30,993 nt of DNA, taken from the NCBI GenBank assembly GCA_964547525.1, contig CAZJOD010000022.1, forward strand, positions 1 through 30,993, given 5' to 3'. The translations under genes and the position numbers were made by a program. This stretch comes from CAZJOD01 sp964547525 (GTDB taxonomy: Bacteria > Bacillota > Clostridia > JAAYHZ01). The stretch's first letter is position 1, and each line of letters opens with the position of its first letter. Shown here piece by piece: positions 1-7,022 of this stretch. A model generated the notes under the pieces. It saw nothing but the letters and a program-made list of their open reading frames with translations, had not been told where the DNA came from and searched no databases.

Positions 1-57
1 AATCAAACTCATTTGAAAATCGGAAAGCATAATTTCAACAAGTTCCTTTCGCTTCAT
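1..57 (-). CDS. Possible 5' end of a minus-strand gene, cut by the window edge
   Basis: An ATG at 57-55 on the minus strand opens a frame with no stop up to the window edge (19 codons, starting MKRKELVEIM). There is no convincing ribosome site. It follows the small frame at 186-67 with a 9-base gap, so it could be the next gene in a minus-strand group. Too little is visible to assign a function. Confidence 0.3.
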   Translation of the reverse strand, partial: MKRKELVEIMLSDFQMSLI

Positions 58-66
58 TTCAATGAT

Positions 67-186
67 TTATTCAAGTTGTCGGATTAAGCTAACCGTATCT
101 ACCGAAGAACTTTTTTCTGTGAGCACCGGCATAATGGCAGCCGACTGAAAATTTTCAAATAAAGTTAATGCTCTCTGAAAGCTCAT
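67..186 (-). CDS. Small 39-residue frame, possibly the displaced 3' end of the neighbouring gene
   Basis: An ATG at 186-184 opens a 39-codon frame on the minus strand (begins MSFQRALTLF, ends LIRQLE). It overlaps the last 32 bases of the gene at 454-155 in another frame. Either it is a real overlapping small gene or the upstream gene continued into it before a frameshift. No ribosome site is obvious, and the protein is not recognised. Confidence 0.3.
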   Translation of the reverse strand: MSFQRALTLFENFQSAAIMPVLTEKSSSVDTVSLIRQLE

Positions 187-454
187 ATAACGCAGTCGAA
201 ACAGTTAAACCATCCACTTCACCTAAAATTCTAATGAGTTGTTCTGTGTTCCAGAACCTATCTTTTAAATTTGTTAAATGACAACCCACTTGAAAGTCAG
301 GAAAACAAGCGAATCCACCTCTTGATGTAGGACCAAAAACAACCATAATGCTACTTCTGCTTTTAATCCAGAATTCATATATGTTGCTTTGCCGTGTTAA
401 ATTGTAGATACTACCTTCCCATTCGTCTTCTGTGGATTTACATTTGAATTTCAT
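155..454 (-). CDS. Small hypothetical protein (99 residues)
   Basis: A complete minus-strand gene with a good ribosome site (GAGGTGAG) just ahead of its ATG. The product is soluble, about 99 residues, with no signal peptide or membrane segment. It has a conserved look: MKFKCK start, then a W-E-G turn, an SRSSI strand, a GPTSRGGFACFPD segment and FWNTEQL near the C-terminus. It recalls short orphan DUF proteins of clostridial accessory regions (DUF6618-like, from memory, not checked). Function is unknown. The next frame overlaps its 3' end, so a C-terminal frameshift cannot be excluded. Confidence 0.6.
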   Translation of the reverse strand: MKFKCKSTEDEWEGSIYNLTRQSNIYEFWIKSRSSIMVVFGPTSRGGFACFPDFQVGCHLTNLKDRFWNTEQLIRILGEVDGLTVSTALYELSESINFI

Positions 455-488
455 AGTTTCTCACCTCGATTCTACCACAATCATCATG

Positions 489-818
489 CCGGGTATTCCT
501 CTTAAGACAGGGGGAACTCTTTGTGACTATTCCCCGTTGCACCTTTTCCGGCAGCTGCGGTACTTATTGATTTGCACCAATACATTAATGCTATATGCCA
601 AAGCCATGCAAATTGAGAGTGACAGCATGATGACCAGAGTATGGCGGGACTATCTCATGACGGTGGGAATGATGTTCAGCATTATTCCTTTGATGCGGTT
701 TTCCAATGCGGAATGGTTTGCTATTTTAACAGAAACCACTATTGGTAAGACATTGATTGTAGTAATGCTCATAACTGCTCTGGCAACATCGTTTTACCCA
801 GTAGAGCTAAGACGGTAA
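489..818 (+). pseudogene. Decayed small membrane-protein gene, possible mobile-element relic
   Basis: An open frame runs across this stretch and ends at TAA 816-818. Its upstream part overlaps the start of the minus-strand gene, so translation from 432 is implausible. The first internal ATG, near 489, has no ribosome site. The C-terminal part holds two hydrophobic stretches (around LMTVGMMFSIIPLM and TLIVVMLITALATSFY). I do not recognise the protein. The adjacent helix-turn-helix fragment and the lack of expression signals suggest a decayed mobile element or prophage. It may also be non-coding. Confidence 0.3.
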
Positions 819-979
819 TGTTTTATCTTGTTAACCGCTCGAATAAGGAGCTTACCTGCTTTCCGGCTATCCCTACTATAGCCAGGGAAACCGGACTGAG
901 TGAAAGGACTGTTCTATTGACTATTCGTTGGACAATATTCCGGTCGACTTTTTCGATGCTGGAAATGATAAATATATAA
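818..979 (+). pseudogene. Truncated helix-turn-helix protein fragment
   Basis: An ATG overlapping the previous stop opens a 53-codon frame. Its first 35 or so residues (FYLVNRSNKELTCFPAIPTI, then ARETGLSERTV) read like the winged-helix N-terminal region of replication-initiator or replisome-organiser proteins of integrative elements and phages. After the recognition helix the sequence degenerates and stops, well short of family length (usually over 200 residues). I infer a remnant of an integrated element. A stand-alone small HTH protein is less likely. Confidence 0.45.
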
Positions 980-1216
980 AATAATCCCTAAAATAGCCGC
1001 AGAGTATCGAAATTATCAAAGTGTATTTCGAAGGCTAGCAATGGTAAAAGGGTGAAATCTGACGATAGTAGACATTGAAACTTTGAAGATTTGTACCCAC
1101 CTACTTGGAATCGTTGAAAGATTAAATTCATATATAAATTTTTTTCCTAAGTTGTTGCATGAAAGTATTTATGGCAAAGTGGGTTTATAAAAAGACAAAT
1201 CTAAATCAATTTACAC
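980..1216. other. Gene-free stretch upstream of tetR
   Basis: AT-rich intergenic DNA between the HTH relic and the tetR promoter. I see no open frame of note, no strong hairpin with a T-run and no RNA gene. Confidence 0.5.
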
Positions 1217-1245
1217 TTGACAAACAATATATTACGAAGTATTAT
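1217..1245 (+). promoter_or_regulatory. Sigma-70/SigA promoter of the tetR-oxidoreductase operon
   Basis: A consensus -35 TTGACA at 1217-1222 and a -10 TATTAT at 1240-1245 are separated by 17 bases. The ribosome site AAGGAG (1272-1277) and ATG (1286) of the tetR-like gene follow. Confidence 0.75.
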
Positions 1246-1261
1246 ATAACTTAAGTAATAT
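1229..1261. promoter_or_regulatory. Inverted repeat over the -10 box, candidate TetR operator
   Basis: The arms ATATTAC (1229-1235) and GTAATAT (1255-1261) are exact inverted repeats centred on base 1245. The inner sequence adds GAAGT and ACTTA-like symmetry. The site covers the -10 box, so a dimer bound here would block transcription. Since the first gene encodes a TetR-type repressor, autoregulation is the natural inference. Confidence 0.55.
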
Positions 1262-1285
1262 AACATATAGTAAGGAGTGATTTGT

Positions 1286-1873
1286 ATGCCACCAAAAACA
1301 AAATTCGATAAAGAAGTAATTATAGATGCTGCATTAGCGGTCGCAAAAGAAGAGGGCTTTTCCGGAATCACCGCCCGAAGTGTAGCGAATCTACTTAACA
1401 GTTCGGTCGCCCCAATCTATGTTAATTTTGCTACTGTTGATGACTTGGTAGAGGCTGTGGTAAAGCGGGTATTTGCAATATCGGAAGAATTGCTTACAAA
1501 GCAAAAAGGAAAAAGTATGTATGAAAGAATTGGAAAAGCCAGTTTGGATTTTGCTCGAGAGTATCCGGTATTGTTTCGAGAATTGTCAATACAGCCTAAT
1601 CCATATATGGCTTCATATGAAACAATAGAGAATACCATGCTTGAGGCAATGGCTGGGGATGAAAATATGAGGGGTTGGACTCTTGAGGAACGTAGACGAC
1701 TATTGCTGAAAATGAGAGTCTTTCAGATGGGGTTATCAGCCATGGTGTCCAACGGTCATGTTCCTTCATGGCTCGATAATCAAGAGGTCGACCAGTTGCT
1801 TATGGAAGTGGGAGATGACGTATTGTTAGCCCATCAAATGAAAAGAAAGACGAGGAGAATTTGTAATGAATAA
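1286..1873 (+). CDS. TetR/AcrR-family transcriptional regulator
   Basis: A 195-residue repressor of usual TetR size. Residues about 8-50 form the N-terminal three-helix DNA-binding domain (AALAVAKEEGFSGITARSVA, then LLNSSVAPIYVNF), and the rest is a helical ligand-binding and dimerisation region. I chose ATG 1286 because AAGGAG lies 8 bases upstream; a GTG at 1277 in the same frame would sit inside the ribosome site. Its stop overlaps the start of the following oxidoreductase gene by 8 bases, so the two are co-translated. The inverted repeat on its own promoter suggests it represses this operon until a ligand, possibly the substrate of the oxidoreductase, binds. Confidence 0.88.
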   Translation: MPPKTKFDKEVIIDAALAVAKEEGFSGITARSVANLLNSSVAPIYVNFATVDDLVEAVVKRVFAISEELLTKQKGKSMYERIGKASLDFAREYPVLFRELSIQPNPYMASYETIENTMLEAMAGDENMRGWTLEERRRLLLKMRVFQMGLSAMVSNGHVPSWLDNQEVDQLLMEVGDDVLLAHQMKRKTRRICNE

Positions 1874-3365
1874 AATAGTTATTATTGGTGGAGGGGTTGC
1901 TGGATTAAGTGCAGGTATTTTCGCCCAAAAAAATGGGTTTGACAGCGTTATTCTGGAGAAACACCATACATTAGGTGGAGAATGTACCGGCTGGGAACGT
2001 CAGGGTTATCATATAGATGGTTGTATACATTGGCTGGTAGGTACAAAGGAAGGAACACCCCTTCGGGAACTTTGGAATACTGTAGGTGCACTTGATGGAG
2101 TAAATATTTATCATCCTGAGAGTTTTATGGCAGTTGAGCATGGAAATGTTACTGTACACTTTTATCGTGATATTAAAAGGTTAAAGTCTAGTTGGTTGGA
2201 GATATCTCCAGAAGATAAGGACATCATTGAGGAGTTTTGTAAAGATATCAAGCAACTACATTCCTTCTCAATGCCAGCTGGAAAGCCAATGGATATGATG
2301 AATATTGTTGAAAAGATAAAGTTTATTCTTTCTATGAAGGATGCAGGCATGATTATGAAAAAATATGATAAAGTCACCTTCAAGGAATTTGCTAATAGGT
2401 TCAAGCACCCGGCCCTTAAAACGGCTATTTATTCCTTTACGCCAGAAGGAGAATACAGTGTCTCATCAATTATATTTGCTCTAGGGACCTTCACCGGGGA
2501 GCAGTCTTCTATTCCCATAGGAGGATCTAAAGCAATGGCCAGGCGAATGGTAGAACTATACATTTCTCTAGGGGGAATCGTAGAATCTTCATGTGAAGTG
2601 GTGGACCTTGATATTAAAGGTGATACGGTACGGAGAGTCAATTGTAAGAATGGTAAGTCTTTTGAAGGCGATTTCATAATTGCTGCTTGCGATGCAAATG
2701 TTCTATATGAACGATTATTAAAAGGACAGTATACGGACCCTGAATTTCAGAAAAGGTTTAACAATCCTGATGTCTACCCCTTAGCTTCAAATATTTATAT
2801 TGGAATCGGTTATGAAGGTACAATGGAAGGCATTCCTCGGACTCTTAAGTTTCCTGTAGGATCAGTAGATATCAAGCAAAACAAAAAGCCAATAGAGCAT
2901 TTGCAGATGACTCATTATGCTTATGAACCAAATTTTGCTCCACAAGGCCATACTGTAATAACCTTTGCCATTAATCAGTTCCAAGACGAACTGGAGGCAT
3001 GGGAAGAATTATATAAAGATAAAGAGGCTTATAAAAAGGAAAAGAAGCGAATTGGCGAAGCAGTAATTAAAGCAATGGAAAACAGGTTTCCTCATATGGT
3101 AGGGAAGCTCAAGGTGATTGATGTAGCAAGCCCTCAAACTTATGAACATTATTGCAATGCCTATCGCGGTGCGTTTATGGGCTTTTGGCCCACTATTCGC
3201 GGAAAATCATTACAACATAGCGGGCATATTAAAGGTCTTGAAAATTTGGTTTTAAGTGGACAATGGCTTCAACCTCCGGGTGGACTGCCAATAGCAGTAA
3301 TTACCGGGAAAGATACAATTATAAGGCTTTGCAAGAAACTAAAACGACCTTTTATTAGTGTTTAA
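1866..3365 (+). CDS. FAD/NAD(P)-dependent oxidoreductase of the phytoene desaturase/retinol saturase superfamily
   Basis: A 499-residue flavoprotein. The N-terminus carries the dinucleotide-binding beta-alpha-beta fold: GGGVAG at residues 8-13, then the acidic residue E31 that ends the second strand. A GGECTGWERQGYHID segment follows, as in CrtI, CrtISO and retinol-saturase relatives. The C-terminus has the matching FAD-contact segment (LSGQWLQPPGGLP). Length fits the family. Substrate cannot be read from sequence; carotenoid-like or other polyunsaturated hydrophobic substrates are typical, but no isoprenoid genes are nearby. It is the second gene of the TetR-controlled operon and overlaps tetR by 8 bases. 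Confidence 0.82.
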   Translation: MNKIVIIGGGVAGLSAGIFAQKNGFDSVILEKHHTLGGECTGWERQGYHIDGCIHWLVGTKEGTPLRELWNTVGALDGVNIYHPESFMAVEHGNVTVHFYRDIKRLKSSWLEISPEDKDIIEEFCKDIKQLHSFSMPAGKPMDMMNIVEKIKFILSMKDAGMIMKKYDKVTFKEFANRFKHPALKTAIYSFTPEGEYSVSSIIFALGTFTGEQSSIPIGGSKAMARRMVELYISLGGIVESSCEVVDLDIKGDTVRRVNCKNGKSFEGDFIIAACDANVLYERLLKGQYTDPEFQKRFNNPDVYPLASNIYIGIGYEGTMEGIPRTLKFPVGSVDIKQNKKPIEHLQMTHYAYEPNFAPQGHTVITFAINQFQDELEAWEELYKDKEAYKKEKKRIGEAVIKAMENRFPHMVGKLKVIDVASPQTYEHYCNAYRGAFMGFWPTIRGKSLQHSGHIKGLENLVLSGQWLQPPGGLPIAVITGKDTIIRLCKKLKRPFISV

Positions 3366-3462
3366 AGTTACTTGTCGTAAATACCATAATGCTAATTCTG
3401 ACGTTATCATAGTTAAAAGGAATTGTATGAGAATACCTTTTATGGAAGGATAACAGAATTAA

Positions 3463-4539
3463 ATGAAAACAAATAATTTAATAGAGTCAATAGAAAACTC
3501 CTTTAGAAAACAAGTGCGAAAAGATAGTAAAATAAAGAACGCTTATTTATTAGTTCATTCAGAAAAAGAAGACATCCACATAAATATTGCAGAAGGGTCA
3601 ACGGGTAATATGCCTGCCAACCCGCAGCAACCAAACTATATGGCTAGTGTGGGTAAATTGTTTACTTCAGCAATTATCGGCATATTAGTTGAAAGGGAGA
3701 AGCTGTCATTTGATGATAAAATTATTAAATATTTTGGTCGAGAATTGCTAAATAACATGCATGTATACAAGGGGAAGGACTATACTGATGAAATCAGGAT
3801 TAAACATCTGTTAAATCAAACATCGGGCTTACCGGATAATTTTAGGACTCTCCTCGATCAACTTATTAAGGATCAGAGTCTAAATTTAACATCTAGAGAA
3901 ACGATTACCTGGGTGAAAAGCTATGCAAAAGGTCATTTCCCACCAGGTAGAGGCTTTAAATATACAGATACTAATTACCATTTGCTAGGTTTGATAATTG
4001 AAAGAATTACCAGTGAACCATTTCATGTCACATTAACAAAATATATTTTCGAACCTCTCAATATGAAACACTCATATATGCATCACTTTTCCGAACCAAT
4101 AGAAAAATCATAATTTCCAACTGCTGATTTTTTTATTGATGAAATCAGATTGAATGATATTAAAGGAAATGCCGGTCTTGACTATACCGGTGGAGGAGTT
4201 GTGGCTACTACTGAAGACTTACTTAAATTCATGAAAGCTTTGGTGAAGTATCAAATAGTAAAAAAAGACATCCTCGATGAAATGAAGAACAATCGCGCTA
4301 AATTTGGGTTAGGGATTAATTATGGATATGGGATTTGGGAGATTGCTACAGTCCCCTTGTTGATGCCAAAGAAATTTAATTCGTGGGGGGTAGCCGGGGC
4401 AACAGGATCATTTATGTTTTATCACCGGGAAATGGATGCTTACTTAATTGGTAGCTTTAATGATTTTTCATATGAAAGAAAGGGTATTAGATTCATGCTA
4501 CTTAATGTTATAAATCAATTGTCAAAGTATAATGGATAG
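3463..4539 (+). pseudogene. Serine hydrolase (beta-lactamase/PBP4* family) interrupted by one in-frame stop
   Basis: The two halves, 3463-4113 and 4114-4539, are in the same reading frame and separated by a single TAA at 4111-4113. Read through, they give about 358 residues, a normal class-C-like serine hydrolase. The nucleophile motif SVGK is at residues 62-65 (SxxK), the second motif is YTD at 167-169 (YxN in most members), and a C-terminal GATGS segment sits where the third motif is expected. There is no signal peptide. Truncation after residue 216 removes the third motif, so the product is probably inactive. The cause is either a recent nonsense mutation, a sequencing error, or less likely readthrough. 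Confidence 0.8.
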
Positions 4540-4683
4540 ATTTTGGAATGCACTATTATATTCAAAGATAACTCAGTTTTTATGAAGAATTTTAAAATGA
4601 TTGAAGGATATATCAATGATGCATTAACGGCGTACTTTGAAAGAATAGTATGTAAAAATTAAATGGGATGGGGGATGTAAGCG

Positions 4684-4809
4684 ATGATTGAAGTAAGAGA
4701 AATAACAAAGCGATATGGAAATAAGGAAGTGCTAAAAAAAGTGTGTTTTAAGATAGAAGAAAATGAAATATTTGCACTCCTTGGTCCTAATGGTGCTGGA
4801 CAAATATAA
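4684..4809 (+). pseudogene. 5' fragment of an ABC-transporter ATP-binding protein, broken in Walker A
   Basis: An ATG behind a G-rich ribosome site opens a typical ABC ATPase N-terminus: MIEVREITKRYGNKEVLKKV, then FALLGPNGAG. The next residues should be Lys-Ser/Thr, completing the P-loop, but the frame continues Gln-Ile-stop. Homology ends exactly at GPNGAG, and the following DNA (ACAGGGACGG) is unrelated and leads into an IS21 istB fragment. I infer that an insertion or deletion removed the remaining 200 or so residues. The product cannot bind ATP. Confidence 0.85.
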
Positions 4810-4897
4810 CAGGGACGGTTATCAACTAAATGCAATGTAGTGGCATAACTTGATACAATATGGTATACTTTGCAAGGAAAGCTTCCGGGATAGATTG

Positions 4898-5005
4898 TTT
4901 GGCGTAAATGCATGCCAGTCCGGCTACAAGTCAAAGTATATCCGTCTCCCGGAGCTGTTCAGCGAACTTGAAGCGGCACGGTACAAGGAAAATATCAACA
5001 GGTAA
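4898..5005 (+). pseudogene. istB: Internal fragment of an IS21-type helper ATPase (IstB)
   Basis: A 35-codon frame reads FGVNACQSGYKSKYIRLPEL, then FSELEAAR. This matches the segment after Walker A in IstB/DnaC-like helper proteins of IS21 elements (A-C-x-x-G-Y-x-x-x-Y-x-R-L-P-x-L). It has no start, no Walker motifs and ends in a stop soon after. It is a dead remnant. Its position just after the broken ABC gene suggests this element caused or followed that disruption. Confidence 0.65.
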
Positions 5006-5063
5006 AGAAGCAGTATAGTAGGGGCGGGGTTTTCCCTCCTAACTAAAGAAAAGGAGTTATATT

Positions 5064-6170
5064 ATGTTGACAAGCAGAGAACGGTTGACCCGATTGTTTA
5101 AAGGGCAAGATATTGACCGGATTCCTATCTGGCTTTTGGCGCCTTATCATCGATTACACTGCTATGCTGATATATACAATTTGCCATGCTATAAAAAGAT
5201 TACCGAATACATTGATAAATATTGTGATACATTTGACCGTAGAAATCTCAAATCCGGTTTTTGCTACAACTATAACGAAGAAATTAAAAGGGTACTCACC
5301 GAAAGAGAGGAAAACGGCAACCGGATAAAGGAAGAAGTAGTGAGTTACAAAGATTTCAGCCTGATTAAGAGTACTTCCCAGGGAAAGGACGGCACAAGGC
5401 TCAAGTATTTCATAGAAGATATAGAAGATCTGAACAAAATTCTTGAAATACCCTATGTACCTGTTGAACCGGATGTGGCGCAGTATTTTAAGGAAAAGGA
5501 AGAACTCGGGGATAAAGGCCTGATGATGGTAGATATCGGAGATCCACTCATTCCCCTTTACCACCTGATGAGCGCTGAAAACTTTTCCATCTTCTCGCTG
5601 ACCGATTACGATAAAATCATTGAGTTTTCCGACGAAATGTATAAAAGGGTCTATAATTTTTATAAATACCTTTTGGACAGGAACGTTGGAGAAGTCTTCT
5701 TTATTGTGGGCTGTGAATTTGCCGGACCACCGCTGGTTTCACCAGACAAGTTCAATGAAATGTCGGCAAGGTATGTAAAGGGTATCTGTGACCTGATCCG
5801 GGAATACGGCAAATGGTCGATTGTGCACTACCATGGAAATTTGTACAAGGTACGGGAGGGAATGAAGACCATGAACCCGGATGGACTTCATACCATCGAA
5901 GCGCCCCCGGTTGGTGACTGTACCCTTACACAGGCCCGCGAGGTGCTGGGGAAGAATATGATTCTAATCGGGAATATCCAGTATGATGATCTGGCACATA
6001 AGGGAAAGGATGAAATCGAGTTTATGGTCCGGCAAGCCATTGATGAAGGGAAATCGGGAAAGTTTATACTGTCACCATCTGCAGGACCGTATGAAAGCGA
6101 ACTCAGTGACAAGACGATACAGAATTACCTGGCTTTTATTGAAGCCGGGATAAAGTATGGAAAGCTGTGA
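5064..6170 (+). CDS. Uroporphyrinogen decarboxylase (URO-D) superfamily protein, methyltransferase-like
   Basis: A complete 368-residue gene with AAGGAG ahead of its ATG. The product has the URO-D/MtaA TIM-barrel pattern: an N-terminal TSRERLTRLFKGQDIDRIPI signature, a central GPPLVSP motif, HYHG at 255-258, GNI at 303-305 and SPSAGP at 337-342. In MtaA/CmuA cobalamin methyltransferases zinc is held by His-x-Cys plus a later Cys. Here the first pair is His-x-His and the later Cys is missing, so a standard thiol methyltransferase role is doubtful. No corrinoid protein is adjacent. It is a member of the large, poorly defined clostridial URO-D-like group. A terminator follows directly. Confidence 0.85.
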   Translation: MLTSRERLTRLFKGQDIDRIPIWLLAPYHRLHCYADIYNLPCYKKITEYIDKYCDTFDRRNLKSGFCYNYNEEIKRVLTEREENGNRIKEEVVSYKDFSLIKSTSQGKDGTRLKYFIEDIEDLNKILEIPYVPVEPDVAQYFKEKEELGDKGLMMVDIGDPLIPLYHLMSAENFSIFSLTDYDKIIEFSDEMYKRVYNFYKYLLDRNVGEVFFIVGCEFAGPPLVSPDKFNEMSARYVKGICDLIREYGKWSIVHYHGNLYKVREGMKTMNPDGLHTIEAPPVGDCTLTQAREVLGKNMILIGNIQYDDLAHKGKDEIEFMVRQAIDEGKSGKFILSPSAGPYESELSDKTIQNYLAFIEAGIKYGKL

Positions 6171-6197
6171 GGCGACTGAGATATCAGTCCCTTTTTT
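6171..6197 (+). terminator. Rho-independent terminator after the URO-D gene
   Basis: The stem GACTGA (6174-6179) and TCAGTC (6184-6189) encloses the loop GATA. Outer GG and CC can extend the stem with a bulge, and six Ts follow at 6192-6197. It starts at the base after the stop codon. Confidence 0.85.
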
Positions 6198-6264
6198 CTA
6201 CTCTATGCTGTTATTCATAATAAATATTTTTTTTATATCTGTATCTATAATTATGATAAAATAG

Positions 6265-6408
6265 GTATATTATTATGAGCAAAAAAACTTACAAGCAATT
6301 CAGAAGGACGTATGGATGAAGAGGAACGAAAATTTCTTCAGAAACTACGACGACCTGCATTATGTACCCTACAATCAATTCCAACGTGACAGTACTATTC
6401 ACTTCTAA
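6265..6408 (+). pseudogene. Short coding-like fragment without a start
   Basis: An open frame of 47 codons ends at TAA 6406-6408 and contains a well-formed protein-like segment (MKRNENFFRNYDDLHYVPYN). No start with a ribosome site is present, although an out-of-frame ATG lies at 6275. I do not recognise it. It may be the remains of a gene lost when the duplicated locus downstream arrived. Confidence 0.3.
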
Positions 6409-6518
6409 TGTGATGTTGACAAGGGTTTTCGCTCATTTTTATTCCGGAACAATTTCTTTTGTGATACAGTCAAATAAAATATAATTCTATAAAATTCTTT
6501 TAGGAGTAATAAAATATG

Positions 6519-6678
6519 TTAAAAAAACGAATCCTCATATGGTCTGTCATAGCTGTAATTTTATCTTTGNNNNNNNNNNNNNNNNNNNNNNNNNNNNNNN
6601 NNNNNNNNNNNNNNNNNNNNNNNNNNNNNNNNNNNNNNNNNNNNNNNNNNNNNNNNNNNNNNNNNNNNNGAATTTATT
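6519..6678 (+). CDS. Second copy of the single-pass membrane protein gene, interior missing (N gap)
   Basis: An ATG at 6519 with AGGAG upstream begins the same protein as the complete copy at 11796 (MLKKRILIWSVIAVILSL, the membrane segment). The gap starts after codon 17. The sequence after the gap (GAATTTATTAA) matches the last two codons and stop of the intact copy. Whether this copy is intact cannot be judged. The 100-N spacer is a placeholder, so no frame conclusion is possible. Confidence 0.6.
6570..6669. other. Assembly gap (100 Ns)
   Basis: Exactly 100 undetermined bases, a conventional scaffold placeholder. Comparison with the intact copy predicts about 442 missing bases. Confidence 0.95.
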
Positions 6679-6724
6679 AAAAAGATGAATATCATTCGGA
6701 CGGTCTTAATAAAACAGAAAGAAA

Positions 6725-7022
6725 CAAAGTATACGGGACAGATATCAATTAATTAGAATTTGATTACAAATAATGATATAATATAGCATATTATAATTTT
6801 TATTGACCTTTCAGGAAAAAACCAACCGTATTGATTGAATTATAAAGAAGGGCTTTCTTGAAATAGAATACAGGGACGACTTCCGATAATAATTTTCTAA
6901 GAAATTAGCCGGGAGATTGAACGGCAAACCTATGTGGAGGAAAATTCAAGGGGAATTCAAGTTCCATCTTGACAATTCTACTGTATTCTCAGTTCAAATG
7001 GCTAAAGGGAGGAGTTTAAACA
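6725..7022. other. Intergenic stretch upstream of the pRiA4b ORF-3-like gene
   Basis: AT-rich DNA with a TTGACA box at 6969-6974 but no good -10 at the right distance. Around 6902-6968 a short frame (EISREIERQTYVEENSRG) looks coding but lacks a start; it may be the tail of a lost gene. An ACAGGGACG motif near 6872 is shared with the sequence directly after the broken ABC gene (about 4810) and may be an insertion-element end. Confidence 0.35.

Larger units (their letters stand above)
6444..6724 (+). repeat. Upstream copy of a duplicated locus, mostly inside an N gap
   Basis: Bases 6444-6569 match 11723-11849 with only a few differences, including AAAATTC versus AAAGTTC and one indel before the start codon. 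Bases 6670-6724 match 12292-12346 exactly. The 100 Ns at 6570-6669 replace what would be about 442 bases if the copies are the same length. This copy therefore carries a second version of the small membrane-protein gene annotated at 11796. It may be a true duplication or an assembly artefact caused by that repeat. Confidence 0.85.

Noticed and set aside
5154..5564. A 136-codon minus-strand frame within the URO-D gene
   Set aside because: Opposite-strand shadow of a gene with conserved motifs; no ribosome site.
6969..6998. Promoter for the pRiA4b ORF-3-like gene
   Set aside because: TTGACA is present but no acceptable -10 lies 16-18 bases downstream.
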